A stretch of 64,000 nt of DNA, taken from positions 1,488,001-1,552,000 of the forward strand of contig NZ_CADIJX010000001.1 in assembly GCF_902859625.1 (NCBI RefSeq), written 5' to 3'. Of this stretch, positions 15,175 to 23,291 are shown piece after piece; position 1 is the stretch's first letter; each line of letters opens with the position of its first letter. A program made the translations under genes and the position numbers. Source of the DNA: Achromobacter pestifer. GTDB taxonomy: Bacteria; Pseudomonadota; Gammaproteobacteria; Burkholderiales; Burkholderiaceae_B. The notes under the pieces were generated by a model, which had not been told where the DNA came from, made no database searches, and saw nothing but the letters and a program-made list of their open reading frames with translations.

Positions 15175-15957
15175 ATGTCCCTTGCACACGCTGCCCCCGC
15201 CCTGAACGAACAACTGGTTATTGTCACGGGCGGCGCCCGGGGCCTGGGCGCGCACATCGCGCGCGCCTTCCTGCGCGAAGGCGCGCGCGTGGTCATCAAT
15301 TACCTGAACAGCGCCGACGCAGCACAAGCGTTGGCCGCCACCGCCCCCGGCCGCGCGCTGGCCATCCAGGCGGACGTGCGCGACGCACAAGCCGTGCAGG
15401 CCATGGTGGCGCAGGCGCAAAGCCACTTCGGCATGCCCGTCACGACGGTCGTCAACAACGCCCTGCCCGCGTTCCAGTTCAATGGCGACGCCCGTCCGCA
15501 CGCCGACACGCTGACCTGGGACCAGCTGAACCAACAAATCGAAGGCAGCGTGCGCGGCGCGCTGAACACGACGCAGGCAGCGCTGCCCGGCATGCGCGGC
15601 GCTGGCGTTGGCCGCATCATCAACATCGGGACCAACCTGGTTCAAAACCCGGTCGTGCCGTACCACGATTACACGGCCGCCAAGGCCGCCCTGCTGTCGT
15701 TCACCCGGACGCTGTCGCATGACCTTGGCCCGCACGGCATCACCGTCAATATGGTGTCGGGCGGCTTGTTGCGCACGACCGATGCCTCGGCCGCCACGCC
15801 CGAAGCGGTGTTCGACCTGATCGCGGCCAGCACGCCGCTGCGCACGGTCACCACGCCCGAGCAATTTGCCGACGCGGTACTGTTCTTCGCCAGCCCCTGG
15901 TCGCGCAGCGTGACCGGCCAAAACCTGGTCGTGGACGGCGGCCTCGTCAAGAACTGA
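15175..15957 (+). CDS. SDR-family oxidoreductase (3-oxoacyl-ACP-reductase-like)
   Basis: A 260-residue NAD(P)-dependent short-chain dehydrogenase. The Rossmann motif is TGGARGLGAHIA near the N-terminus, the structural NNA motif is in VVNNALPAF, and the catalytic Tyr-Lys is YHDYTAAKAAL with a conserved upstream IINIGTN. The end VTGQNLVVDGGL is typical. The start is ATG 15175 (MSLAHAAP), with ATG 15154 possible; neither has a strong ribosome site. The next gene, a flavin monooxygenase, begins five bases after the stop, so the two probably form an operon. The pair may act on the same substrate. Specificity is unknown. Confidence 0.88.
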   Translation: MSLAHAAPALNEQLVIVTGGARGLGAHIARAFLREGARVVINYLNSADAAQALAATAPGRALAIQADVRDAQAVQAMVAQAQSHFGMPVTTVVNNALPAFQFNGDARPHADTLTWDQLNQQIEGSVRGALNTTQAALPGMRGAGVGRIINIGTNLVQNPVVPYHDYTAAKAALLSFTRTLSHDLGPHGITVNMVSGGLLRTTDASAATPEAVFDLIAASTPLRTVTTPEQFADAVLFFASPWSRSVTGQNLVVDGGLVKN

Positions 15958-15962
15958 TCGCC

Positions 15963-17249
15963 ATGCTGCACCTGAACCTGTTCATCTTCGGCTGCGGCCA
16001 CCACCGCGCCGCCTGGCGTCACCCGGATTCCGCCGCCGAACGCCTGGGCGACATCAGCTATTACGAAGGCTTGGCCCGCACCGCCGAACGCGGCAAGCTG
16101 GATGCCATCTTCTTCGCCGACGGCCAGTCCATGGATAACATCGGCGATGGCCCGCGCTGGTATCTGGAGCCACTGACCACGATGGCGGCGATTGCGCGGG
16201 CAACCACCCACATCGGCCTGATCAGCACGGTATCCAGCACCTTCTTCACGCCGTTCCACGCAGCCCGCATGGTTGCGTCGCTGGACCATATCTCCGGCGG
16301 CCGCATGGGCTGGAACGTGGTGACGTCCATGTTCGACGCCGAGGCCCGCAACCATGGCCATGAAGCCATGCCCGGACACGACTGGCGCTACGCCCGCGCC
16401 GAGGAATTCGTCGATGTGGCGCTGCGACTGTTCGATTCATGGGAAGACGATGCGCTGGTCATCGACCGGAACGGCGTCTATGGGGTGCCTGAACGGGTCC
16501 ACCCAATTCACCACCATGGCGAGCACTTCCTGGTCGACGGCCCGCTGACCGTCCCGCGCCCGCCTCAAGGCCATCCGGTGTTGTTCCAGGCGGGTGCATC
16601 CGATCAGGGCCGCGATCTGGCCGCCCGTCGTGCCGAAGCCATTTACGCCGTGGCGTACGACCTGCCCGCCGCGCAATCCTATTACCGCGACATCAAACAG
16701 CGCGTGCTCGCCGCGGGCCGCGACGCCTTCGTTCCGATCATGCCGGGCCTGGTCACCTATGTCGGCTCCACCGAAGCCGAAGCGCGCGCCAAACAACGCG
16801 AGCTGGACGTGCTGCTGCCCAGTGACGCCTCGCTGCGCCAACTGGGAACCTTCGTGTTGCAGGATTGCAGTCAGTGGGAGCTGGACGCGCCCGTGCCACC
16901 GCTTGTGCCCTTGTCAGAGTTCAAGGGGCCGCAAGGCCGGTACGCGACCATTCTGCGCATCATTGAAACCGAACAGCCCACCGTGCGGCAATTGCTCGGA
17001 CGCTTGGCGGCGGGCGGCGGCCATTGCACGATGGTCGGCACGCCCGAGCAGATCGCGGATCAGATGGAACACTGGTTCAGGAACGAAGGGGCGGACGGTT
17101 TCAATTTGATGCCTCCGTCATTGCCGGGCGGCATCGACGACTTTGTCGAACAGGTGATTCCCGTTCTTCAGCGCCGGGGCCTGTTCCGCACCAATTACGA
17201 ACACCGCACCTTGCGCGGCCACCTGGGCCTGTCACGGCCGGAACGCTGA
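15963..17249 (+). CDS. NtaA/SnaA/DszA-type flavin-dependent monooxygenase
   Basis: A 428-residue LLM-class enzyme that uses reduced FMN, supplied by a partner reductase, to oxygenate small substrates. Family marks are WRHPDSAAERLGDISYYEGL near the N-terminus (this class uses N-terminal HPDSA for flavin or substrate binding), HISGGRMGWNVVTS in the middle, and GADGFNLMPPSLPGGIDDFV near the end. The length agrees with nitrilotriacetate, dibenzothiophene-sulfone and pristinamycin monooxygenases. It starts five bases after the SDR gene in one operon. No flavin reductase is adjacent, so it must be supplied elsewhere. A terminator follows at 17280. Confidence 0.9.
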   Translation: MLHLNLFIFGCGHHRAAWRHPDSAAERLGDISYYEGLARTAERGKLDAIFFADGQSMDNIGDGPRWYLEPLTTMAAIARATTHIGLISTVSSTFFTPFHAARMVASLDHISGGRMGWNVVTSMFDAEARNHGHEAMPGHDWRYARAEEFVDVALRLFDSWEDDALVIDRNGVYGVPERVHPIHHHGEHFLVDGPLTVPRPPQGHPVLFQAGASDQGRDLAARRAEAIYAVAYDLPAAQSYYRDIKQRVLAAGRDAFVPIMPGLVTYVGSTEAEARAKQRELDVLLPSDASLRQLGTFVLQDCSQWELDAPVPPLVPLSEFKGPQGRYATILRIIETEQPTVRQLLGRLAAGGGHCTMVGTPEQIADQMEHWFRNEGADGFNLMPPSLPGGIDDFVEQVIPVLQRRGLFRTNYEHRTLRGHLGLSRPER

Positions 17250-17279
17250 CCGCATCCTCACACGACGCACGGCCCAAGA

Positions 17280-17316
17280 CAACGCATCCGCCAATCGGCG
17301 CGATGCGTTGTTTTCT
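17280..17316 (+). terminator. Rho-independent terminator of the SDR/monooxygenase operon
   Basis: Stem CAACGCATC/GATGCGTTG with an inner CGCC/GGCG extension, followed by TTTTCTT. It lies 30 bases after the monooxygenase stop. Confidence 0.88.
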
Positions 17317-17738
17317 TGGCGCCTGCGGAATAAACCGGGGCTGCGCTGCGGCAACCCCAAATAGATGCGATACCGTCTCAATCGCAACGAAATGATAGAC
17401 ACAATTTATCAATATGTACGCAACAAGCGCCCAATAATTTCTTCATTAATATCAAGGCTTAATCGTTGGAACGAGATGCCTGGCACGCCGGTTTTGCGAA
17501 GACTGTTGTTCTTAGGCCATAAATCCGGCGTTTTCAGATGTTAACCAAGTAACTATTTTTATTGACTTAAGGAGAACGTCAGGGGAGGAACTCACGAATG
17601 CGGCCCCAATTTGCATATTCCGAACCATTATGTAGTTTTCGGTTTCATATTTTCCGGCTGTCTTGCCTATCGTTGGGTCAGGGCTGCTTTCACCGTGCTG
17701 AAAGTGGGCGATACAAGCTTCAAGAACCGGATGTGGAT
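17317..17738 (+). promoter_or_regulatory. Long AT-rich porin promoter/leader region
   Basis: About 420 bases without a recognisable gene. The stretch around 17390-17580 is clearly AT-rich (TTTATCAATATG, TTCATTAATATC, CTATTTTTATTGACTTAAGG) against a high-GC background. This is typical of strongly expressed, regulated porin promoters. A 50-codon frame from 17391 has no recognisable similarity. Confidence 0.5.
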
Positions 17739-18875
17739 ATGAAACTAACAAAAACTTTGCTCGTAGGCGCGATTCTGGCTGGCATGGCCGGTGCTGCACA
17801 GGCCGAGACCTCTGTTACCTTGTACGGTATCGTTGACTTGGGTCTGTCCTATCAGCGCGGCAAGGTCGGCACCACCGACTCGAATCGCGGCCAGTACGGC
17901 GGCGACTACCAATCCAAGATTGGCATGAACGACGGCATCCAGAACGGTTCCCGCTTCGGCCTGCGCGGCACGGAAGACCTGGGTGATGGCCTGGCGGCTG
18001 TCTTCACGTTGGAAAGCGGCTTCACGGCCAATAACGGCAACCGTTCGCAAAGCAACCGCCTGTTCGGCCGCCAAGCCACGGTCGGCCTGAGCAGCGACCA
18101 GTGGGGTCTGCTGGAACTGGGCCGTCAAACCAACATCGCGTCCAAGTACTTCGCCGACATCGATCCGTTCTCGCTGGACTACCTGAACGCCAACATGGGT
18201 ATGGCTTTCAGCGCGGCCAACACGGTTCGCTATGACAACATGGTCATGTACCAGACCCCGGTCTGGAGCGGCTTCCAAGGCGGCGTGGGCTATTCGTTCT
18301 CGACGGACGACGTTGAAGGCCCGACCGGTTTCAAGACCAAGGAAAACAACCGTGCCTGGACGGCCGGCGTGCGCTACGACAACGGCCCCCTGAAGCTGGC
18401 CCTGTCCTATGACGTGCAGTACCGCAAGCCGAACCAGCCGCAACCGCAGCAGTTCATCATCGGCGGCGCCTACGACTTTGAAGTGATCAAGCTGTCGCTG
18501 GCCTACGGCCGTTCGGAAGACGGCGTCTTCGCCGGTCAGGACTTCGCGTTGATGGGCGGCCGCCAGCAAGCTGGTGGCAGCGCCATGGGCCAGGGTTTCA
18601 CCAACGGTCGCTTCACGTGGGACGGCCTGCGCATCAACTCGTACATGGTCGGCGTGAGCGCGCCGATCGGCGGCGCCAGCAACGTCTTTGCTTCGTGGCA
18701 ACGCGCTGATCCGAACAAGAACCTGTACGCCATGGATGTCTACAGCCTGGGTTACACGTACGACTTGTCCAAGCGGACCAACTTGTACGCCCTGGCGTCC
18801 TACGCTGACGGCGCTGCCTTCATCAACGGCAACAAGATGAGCACGGTCGGCGTCGGCATCCGCCATCGCTTCTAA
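17739..18875 (+). CDS. General diffusion porin, Gram-negative porin family
   Basis: A 378-residue outer-membrane beta-barrel. Residues 1-22 are a Sec signal peptide ending in AAQA, followed by ETSVTLYGIVDLG, the canonical first strand of betaproteobacterial porins. SRFGLRGTEDLGDGL is the next conserved block, and the barrel ends in VGIRHRF with the C-terminal aromatic needed for BAM insertion. The length is usual for the trimeric family of Bordetella and Achromobacter. Start at ATG 17739; upstream in-frame codons have no similarity. A strong terminator follows. It probably provides broad passage of small hydrophilic solutes and anions. Confidence 0.95.
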   Translation: MKLTKTLLVGAILAGMAGAAQAETSVTLYGIVDLGLSYQRGKVGTTDSNRGQYGGDYQSKIGMNDGIQNGSRFGLRGTEDLGDGLAAVFTLESGFTANNGNRSQSNRLFGRQATVGLSSDQWGLLELGRQTNIASKYFADIDPFSLDYLNANMGMAFSAANTVRYDNMVMYQTPVWSGFQGGVGYSFSTDDVEGPTGFKTKENNRAWTAGVRYDNGPLKLALSYDVQYRKPNQPQPQQFIIGGAYDFEVIKLSLAYGRSEDGVFAGQDFALMGGRQQAGGSAMGQGFTNGRFTWDGLRINSYMVGVSAPIGGASNVFASWQRADPNKNLYAMDVYSLGYTYDLSKRTNLYALASYADGAAFINGNKMSTVGVGIRHRF

Positions 18876-18929
18876 GCAGGCTTATGGGCCGCCCCAACTG
18901 AGCAGAGTCGGGGCGCCCTTCGCAATTCA

Positions 18930-18959
18930 GGCCATCCTTTACGGGATGGCCTTTTTTTT
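18930..18959 (+). terminator. Rho-independent terminator of the porin gene
   Basis: GGCCATCC/GGATGGCC stem with a six-base loop followed by eight T residues, about 55 bases after the porin stop codon. Confidence 0.95.
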
Positions 18960-18997
18960 GCTTGTTGCGAGTTGGCGTAGCGGGTGAATGCGGGCGG

Positions 18998-19195
18998 TTA
19001 CCCCGCCAGGGCGGCGGGTTCGGCGTGTTCCGCCGGGCGCGGTTGCGCTTGAGGTGCCGGCACGGCGGCATGGGCGCGGGCAGTCGCCTGGCGGGTGACG
19101 ATCCAGTCGTACAGGACCACGCCGGGGTGACGCAGCAGAACCGCACCAACGGCGGCGAAAAGAATCAGGACAATGCTCAGGGTTAGCCAGGACAT
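18998..19195 (-). CDS. Small single-span membrane protein
   Basis: A 65-residue protein with one clear N-terminal membrane helix (WLTLSIVLILFAAVGAVLL) and a short alanine/proline-rich tail. A strong ribosome site AAGGAGG precedes the ATG at 19195 by eight bases, which argues that it is translated. I do not recognise a family. It diverges from a TetR regulator gene and shares the intergenic region that holds the perfect palindrome at 19282-19302, so it could be part of the same regulon. The predicted topology is an N-terminal anchor with the tail in cytoplasm or periplasm. Confidence 0.6.
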   Translation of the reverse strand: MSWLTLSIVLILFAAVGAVLLRHPGVVLYDWIVTRQATARAHAAVPAPQAQPRPAEHAEPAALAG

Positions 19196-19281
19196 CTTGG
19201 CGCCCTCCTTCAAAACAGCCCGGTTCCGATACCAGACCCAAAACTCACGTGAGAAACGCGCACGCGTGAAGCGCTCTTTAG

Positions 19282-19302
19282 TGTAATGTACTCTACATTA
19301 CA
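19282..19302. promoter_or_regulatory. Perfect palindromic TetR operator
   Basis: TGTAATGTA-N3-TACATTACA, a 9-3-9 perfect dyad, 58 bases upstream of the TetR start. A near copy occurs at 21806-21826 before marC and the LprI-domain gene. Presence next to the regulator and recurrence nearby make it the likely site of this TetR protein. Confidence 0.75.
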
Positions 19303-19360
19303 AGAAAGAATCAGGCAAAATGCGCTGAAAACACGGCTCGGAAACAGGGAGAAACAAGTA

Positions 19361-19996
19361 ATGGGCGATTCGAACGATTCCACGTCGCGCGCTCTGACCG
19401 GCAAGGGCGAAGCGCGACGGCGGCGGCTGCTGGAAGCCGCCAGCCAATCCCTGCTGGAACTTGGTTACGCGCAAACATCCATCCAACGCATCGTGCAACA
19501 AGCGGGCGGCTCCGCCGCGACCGCTTATCAGCTGTTCGGCAACAAAGAGGGCATGCTGGCCGCAGTGCTGCAATTCGAGCTGGATGATCTGCGCGCAACG
19601 GTATTTTTGGAGACATCGCCCCGCCAGGCGGTGGATTCGGCGCTGCACGAGCTGGCCGTGCGCCTGCTCACCTATGCCGTGCAGCCGAAATCCGCAGCGC
19701 TGCACCGGCTGCTGGTGTCGGAATGCCACCGCATGCCCCAACTGGCCACCGCCCTGCAAGACGCGGTGGACAAGCAAATCCACGCGCCTCTGGAACAATG
19801 CTTGCGGCATGCCTGTGCGCGCGGTGAACTCAAGATTGACGACCCGCGCCAGGCCGCGCTGACGCTGGGCAACCTGATCAACGGCATCGCCTTCCATGCC
19901 CGCCTGGTGGGTGGTTATGCCGATGGCCCGCACGCCGAACACCTGGCCACCTGCCACTACGGCGTCGACACCCTATTGCGCGCGTACCAGGCTTAG
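19361..19996 (+). CDS. TetR/AcrR-family transcriptional regulator
   Basis: A 211-residue repressor. The helix-turn-helix covers about residues 17-60 (RRLLEAASQSLLELGYAQTS, then GGSAATAYQLFGNKEGMLAAV). The C-terminal domain, from about residue 80, is the AefR-like type with ALHRLLVSECHRMPQLA. The ATG at 19361 was chosen at MGDSNDSTS; the frame upstream crosses the promoter and its palindrome. Its 3' end overlaps the convergent DUF4105 gene by 24 bases. The operator at 19282 implies autoregulation, and the matching site at 21806 implies control of marC and/or the LprI-domain gene. Confidence 0.9.
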   Translation: MGDSNDSTSRALTGKGEARRRRLLEAASQSLLELGYAQTSIQRIVQQAGGSAATAYQLFGNKEGMLAAVLQFELDDLRATVFLETSPRQAVDSALHELAVRLLTYAVQPKSAALHRLLVSECHRMPQLATALQDAVDKQIHAPLEQCLRHACARGELKIDDPRQAALTLGNLINGIAFHARLVGGYADGPHAEHLATCHYGVDTLLRAYQA

Positions 19997-21067
19997 CCGC
20001 CCGTCGGATGACGACTTCGCTCCGGCCGGCGCAGGCATCCCTTGCTGCCGGATGCGGCGGGAGAATTCGATGGCGTCATCGCCCGGCGGGGCCTGTCGCC
20101 CCACCGAGGCCCGCTGCCGCAAGACGTCCAACGGAACGCCGGTGTCCAGACCGCCCTGCTCATACAGATATTCGGGCAGATATCCCGACAGCAGGATGCG
20201 GGCATCAAGCGGCAAACCCGGGACGATGGCGCGCACCATCTGATAGACCAGCGTCGTGCAGTTGGCGGTGACGGTGTGATAGAAGCGCGGTGTATCGACC
20301 AGCGCGTTGGCCGTGGCAACGTAGGACAGGAAGAGAGCACGCATCGCTGGCGCGGGCATCCGCACCGGATACAGGTAGACGCTTTCGCCGCGCGGCCCGG
20401 CACGCACATACAGGATGTCGCGCTCTTCCGCCGCCACCACGCTTAATTCAAACTGCTTGAAGAACCCGCCAATTTCCGAGAACTGCTCGCCACGTTCCTT
20501 GCGGATCTCAACCGAGAACACCAGGTGACGGCCGTCCGAGAATCCAAAGGACACGAGCGTATGCGCGATCTCGGGGCCTGCCCAGTACGAGAGCGCCATG
20601 TCGACGGACACAAGCTGGTCCAGGTCGTACTGGCGGGTTTCCCAGCGCACGGTGTAGTCATCGTCGGTGCGCCAATCGAAATTGCGCACGTTCTCCAGCG
20701 TGACGGTCGACCCCTGCACCGTGCCGCGCAGCATCTTCGCCACATCGTCGGCCCACACGCGGTCATTGGAGGGCGCAAGCGTCTGCCACCAGCCGCACAG
20801 CACGATCAACCCTGCCAGATAGGCCCATCCGGCACGCCTGCGCCACGGACCCGCGCGCCACAGCGCAACGATCGCGCCCACGCACAACACCATCCAGACC
20901 AGCACGGCCGCGCCCTTGCCCCACACGCCGCCCGGCGCTTGATAGACCAGCGCGAACCCGCCCCACAACGCGGACGCCGCCACCAACACGCTGGCGATCA
21001 CGCGCCCTGCCGCGACCAGGCCACGGCGCAGCCAACCACCACGCGCCATCGGGTCAGGCACCGGCAT
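19973..21067 (-). CDS. DUF4105 membrane-associated protein
   Basis: A 364-residue protein. Three hydrophobic helices occupy the first 100 residues (VIASVLVAASALWGGFALVY, AAVLVWMVLCVGAIVALW, WAYLAGLIVLCGWW). The DUF4105 domain then runs from about 120 to 320, with the recognisable blocks NFDWRTDDDYTVRWETR, HTLVSFGFSDGRHLVFSVE and TVTANCTTLVYQ. The Cys in the last block resembles a papain-like or lipid-modifying nucleophile noted for related Lnb-type domains, but no activity is proven. The start at 21067 overlaps the marC stop by 14 bases, so it is translationally coupled to MarC. It is probably anchored in the inner membrane with the domain in the periplasm. Confidence 0.8.
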   Translation of the reverse strand: MPVPDPMARGGWLRRGLVAAGRVIASVLVAASALWGGFALVYQAPGGVWGKGAAVLVWMVLCVGAIVALWRAGPWRRRAGWAYLAGLIVLCGWWQTLAPSNDRVWADDVAKMLRGTVQGSTVTLENVRNFDWRTDDDYTVRWETRQYDLDQLVSVDMALSYWAGPEIAHTLVSFGFSDGRHLVFSVEIRKERGEQFSEIGGFFKQFELSVVAAEERDILYVRAGPRGESVYLYPVRMPAPAMRALFLSYVATANALVDTPRFYHTVTANCTTLVYQMVRAIVPGLPLDARILLSGYLPEYLYEQGGLDTGVPLDVLRQRASVGRQAPPGDDAIEFSRRIRQQGMPAPAGAKSSSDGRLSLVRAQ

Positions 21068-21740
21068 GCAGGCTCACGATTTCCAGAACGCCGTTGATCA
21101 CGAACTGCACGCCCATGCATACCAGCAGGAACCCCATGACGCGCGAAATGGCTTCGACACCGCTTTGGCCAATCACGGCAACGATGCGGCCCGCCGAACG
21201 CAGGCACACCCAGAAGAACACGCCCAGCAACGCGAACACGATGACCGGGGTCACCGCGATCACCCACGGGGCGTAGGTGGCAGTCAGCGAGGTGTCCACG
21301 GACGCAGCGCCGCTGATGATCATGGCGATGGTGCCGGGCCCCGCCGTGCCGGGCAGCGCCAACGGCACAAAGGCGATGTTTGGCGTTTGCCGCTGATGCT
21401 GGGCGTCGGCCGCCACTTCGGCTTCAAGCGTGCGGGGTTCGGCCGGCGGAAACAACATGCTGAATCCGATCGTGACGACGATCAGGCCACCCGCGATGCG
21501 CAAGCCCGGAATCGAGATGCCGAAGGTATGCATGATCCACGCGCCCGCGTAGTAGGTCACCAGCATGATGCCGACGACATAGAAGGCGGCCTGGGTGACC
21601 TGGCGTTCGCGTTCCTTGTAGGGGATCTGCTGGCCCAGGGACAACAGCAACGTCATGGATGTCAGCGGATTGGCCAGGGGCAGCATCAGCGCCAGGCCCA
21701 GGCTGATCAGTTTGCCCAGTTGAATCAGATCATTCATCAT
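21054..21740 (-). CDS. MarC-family integral membrane protein
   Basis: A 228-residue, six-helix inner-membrane protein. The MarC signature is clear: LMLPLANPLTSMTLLLSL at the N-terminus, ISIPGLRIAGGLIVVTIGF in the middle, and IAFVPLALPGTAGPGTIAMI as the second repeat. The physiological role of MarC is unsettled; early links to multiple antibiotic resistance were not confirmed. ATG 21740 is preferred over an upstream TTG. It is cotranscribed with the overlapping DUF4105 gene. A copy of the TetR palindrome lies between it and the divergent LprI-domain gene, so control by the regulator at 19361 is likely. Confidence 0.9.
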   Translation of the reverse strand: MMNDLIQLGKLISLGLALMLPLANPLTSMTLLLSLGQQIPYKERERQVTQAAFYVVGIMLVTYYAGAWIMHTFGISIPGLRIAGGLIVVTIGFSMLFPPAEPRTLEAEVAADAQHQRQTPNIAFVPLALPGTAGPGTIAMIISGAASVDTSLTATYAPWVIAVTPVIVFALLGVFFWVCLRSAGRIVAVIGQSGVEAISRVMGFLLVCMGVQFVINGVLEIVSLHAGA

Positions 21741-21805
21741 GAAATTCAAGAAAAAAGTAGGCGCGGGCCACGATGGGCGACTTGCCTGGTTTCACGGTTC
21801 AATCG

Positions 21806-21826
21806 TGTAATGCACTCTACCTTACA
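21806..21826. promoter_or_regulatory. Near-perfect second copy of the TetR palindrome
   Basis: TGTAATGCA-N3-TACCTTACA, two changes from the perfect dyad at 19282-19302, identical spacing. It lies between marC (minus) and the LprI-domain gene (plus), 66 bases from the marC start and 21 from the LprI start. Confidence 0.7.
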
Positions 21827-21847
21827 CACTTCTAGCCGGAAGCCGTT

Positions 21848-23239
21848 TTGAATCTGACTCCCAAGCCGTTGCTCGGCGCTATTCTGGTGCTGGCGCCTCT
21901 TGCCTCTCCCGTGTTTGCCGCCGGCATGAATTGCGCGCAGGCCAAGACCCCCACCGAACTGGCCATCTGTGCCGACGCGGACCTGCTCCGCCAGGACAAC
22001 GATCTGGCCCGGGTATACGGCAAGCTGGGAGAGGTTCGCCCTGACGGACGTGCCGCCTTGCGTCAGGAACAGCGTGATTGGATCAAGGTGCGCAACCGCT
22101 GCGGGGCCAACGCCGACTGCCTCCGCGACCAGTATCTGCTGCGCCTGAGCAAGCTACAAGACATGTTGCGCAGCGCCACCGCCTATGTGCCGGACGAAAC
22201 CGACCGACTGGCGCTGGAAGACCTGCGCCAGGCCGTCGAGGCCGCCCGCCAGACCGACGCCGAATTCCCGCTGGAAAACACGCTGGCGTCGCTATCCGTC
22301 AAAGCCGGCATGACGACCTTCGACAACGTTCGCGAAAACGCCGATGACGACGAAGCCAAGTTTCCAAAGCAGCAGCCCATGGACGTCACCCAGGACGAAT
22401 GGGCAGCCTTGCAGGCCTCGGGCATTGACGCCGGTGGCGAGAACGGCATTGCGTCCTACACCTTGATGGATCTGGATGGTGACGGCCTGCGAGATCTGGT
22501 GGTCCGTTCCTATACCGGCGGCACCGGCTTGTTCTCGGACATCAGCGCGTTGCGCCGTATTGGCAACCGCTATGGCGGCCCGGCCACGCCCGACGCGGCC
22601 GCTGGCCTGTACACGCTGAACGACCGTGGCTCGAACCAGGACGGCACCTGGATCCGCTTGCGCGGCCGCACTTACGCGGCCTACCGCAACAGCAGCTATG
22701 GCGTGGACGATATCTACTTGCTTAGGCCTTTTCACAGCCAGGGCGACCTACCCACCCTGACCGTGCAATACCGCTATCAGCTGTCAGTGCCCAAGCAGCA
22801 GAAACGCGCCGACCAAAACACGGTGCGCACGCTGGACGACGCACTGCATGCCGCCCTGACCCAGGCGTTGACGCAAGTCGACGCCGAATCCACGCGCGAA
22901 CCCGCCGCCTCGGACCAGCCGGGGGTTCCCGCCCGGCCGTTGTGCCCCATCCCCGCCAGCGCGACAGCCGATGAACGGGACAGCTACTACCAATACGGGC
23001 CGGGACATTACAGCTACGAAATCGTGGCCGACGTCGCGGTGACCGTGGATGCCCATTGCCGTATCGGACAGGTCATCGATTGGTTCGGCAGCTACGACAG
23101 AAACGCTGGCCTGAGCGCCATGATGATGCTGCGCGCGCCCGATGCGGGCGGCCGCGAAGATGAATTCATGATCCAGGGCAAGCGCCGCGCCGTCCGGGTT
23201 GAGGCCTCGGTCGGCCCCATCGAAATCAACCACAACTGA
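21848..23239 (+). CDS. Secreted LprI-domain (DUF1311) protein with calcium-loop-like segment
   Basis: A 463-residue exported protein. It starts with TTG at 21848 after GGAAG; the first 25 residues form a signal peptide ending AAG. An LprI/DUF1311 domain follows (CAQAKTPTELAICADADL, then DLARVYGKL and RDWIKVRNRCGANADCL, with paired cysteines). LprI domains in mycobacteria inhibit lysozyme, but the role here is unproven. The long C-terminal part contains LMDLDGDGLRDLVV, a DxDGDGxxD loop of EF-hand/FG-GAP type. The remaining sequence is not recognised. A TetR palindrome precedes the gene. It converges on ggt with a large hairpin between. Confidence 0.78.
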   Translation: MNLTPKPLLGAILVLAPLASPVFAAGMNCAQAKTPTELAICADADLLRQDNDLARVYGKLGEVRPDGRAALRQEQRDWIKVRNRCGANADCLRDQYLLRLSKLQDMLRSATAYVPDETDRLALEDLRQAVEAARQTDAEFPLENTLASLSVKAGMTTFDNVRENADDDEAKFPKQQPMDVTQDEWAALQASGIDAGGENGIASYTLMDLDGDGLRDLVVRSYTGGTGLFSDISALRRIGNRYGGPATPDAAAGLYTLNDRGSNQDGTWIRLRGRTYAAYRNSSYGVDDIYLLRPFHSQGDLPTLTVQYRYQLSVPKQQKRADQNTVRTLDDALHAALTQALTQVDAESTREPAASDQPGVPARPLCPIPASATADERDSYYQYGPGHYSYEIVADVAVTVDAHCRIGQVIDWFGSYDRNAGLSAMMMLRAPDAGGREDEFMIQGKRRAVRVEASVGPIEINHN

Positions 23240-23241
23240 GG

Positions 23242-23284
23242 CGCCGCCACGCCTCAGGGCACGATGCCCTGGGGCGTGGCGGCG
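23242..23284. terminator. Bidirectional hairpin between convergent genes
   Basis: A 20-pair stem: CGCCGCCACGCC with GGCGTGGCGGCG, an inner CAGGGCA/TGCCCTG and a CGA loop. It sits exactly between the convergent stops at 23239 and 23292. There is no T-tract, so it may block read-through or stabilise both 3' ends rather than act as a classical intrinsic terminator. Confidence 0.7.
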
Positions 23285-23291
23285 TGGACGC

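Noticed and set aside
17391..17550. A 50-codon frame upstream of the porin gene
   Set aside because: No ribosome site and no recognisable similarity; it lies in the AT-rich promoter region.
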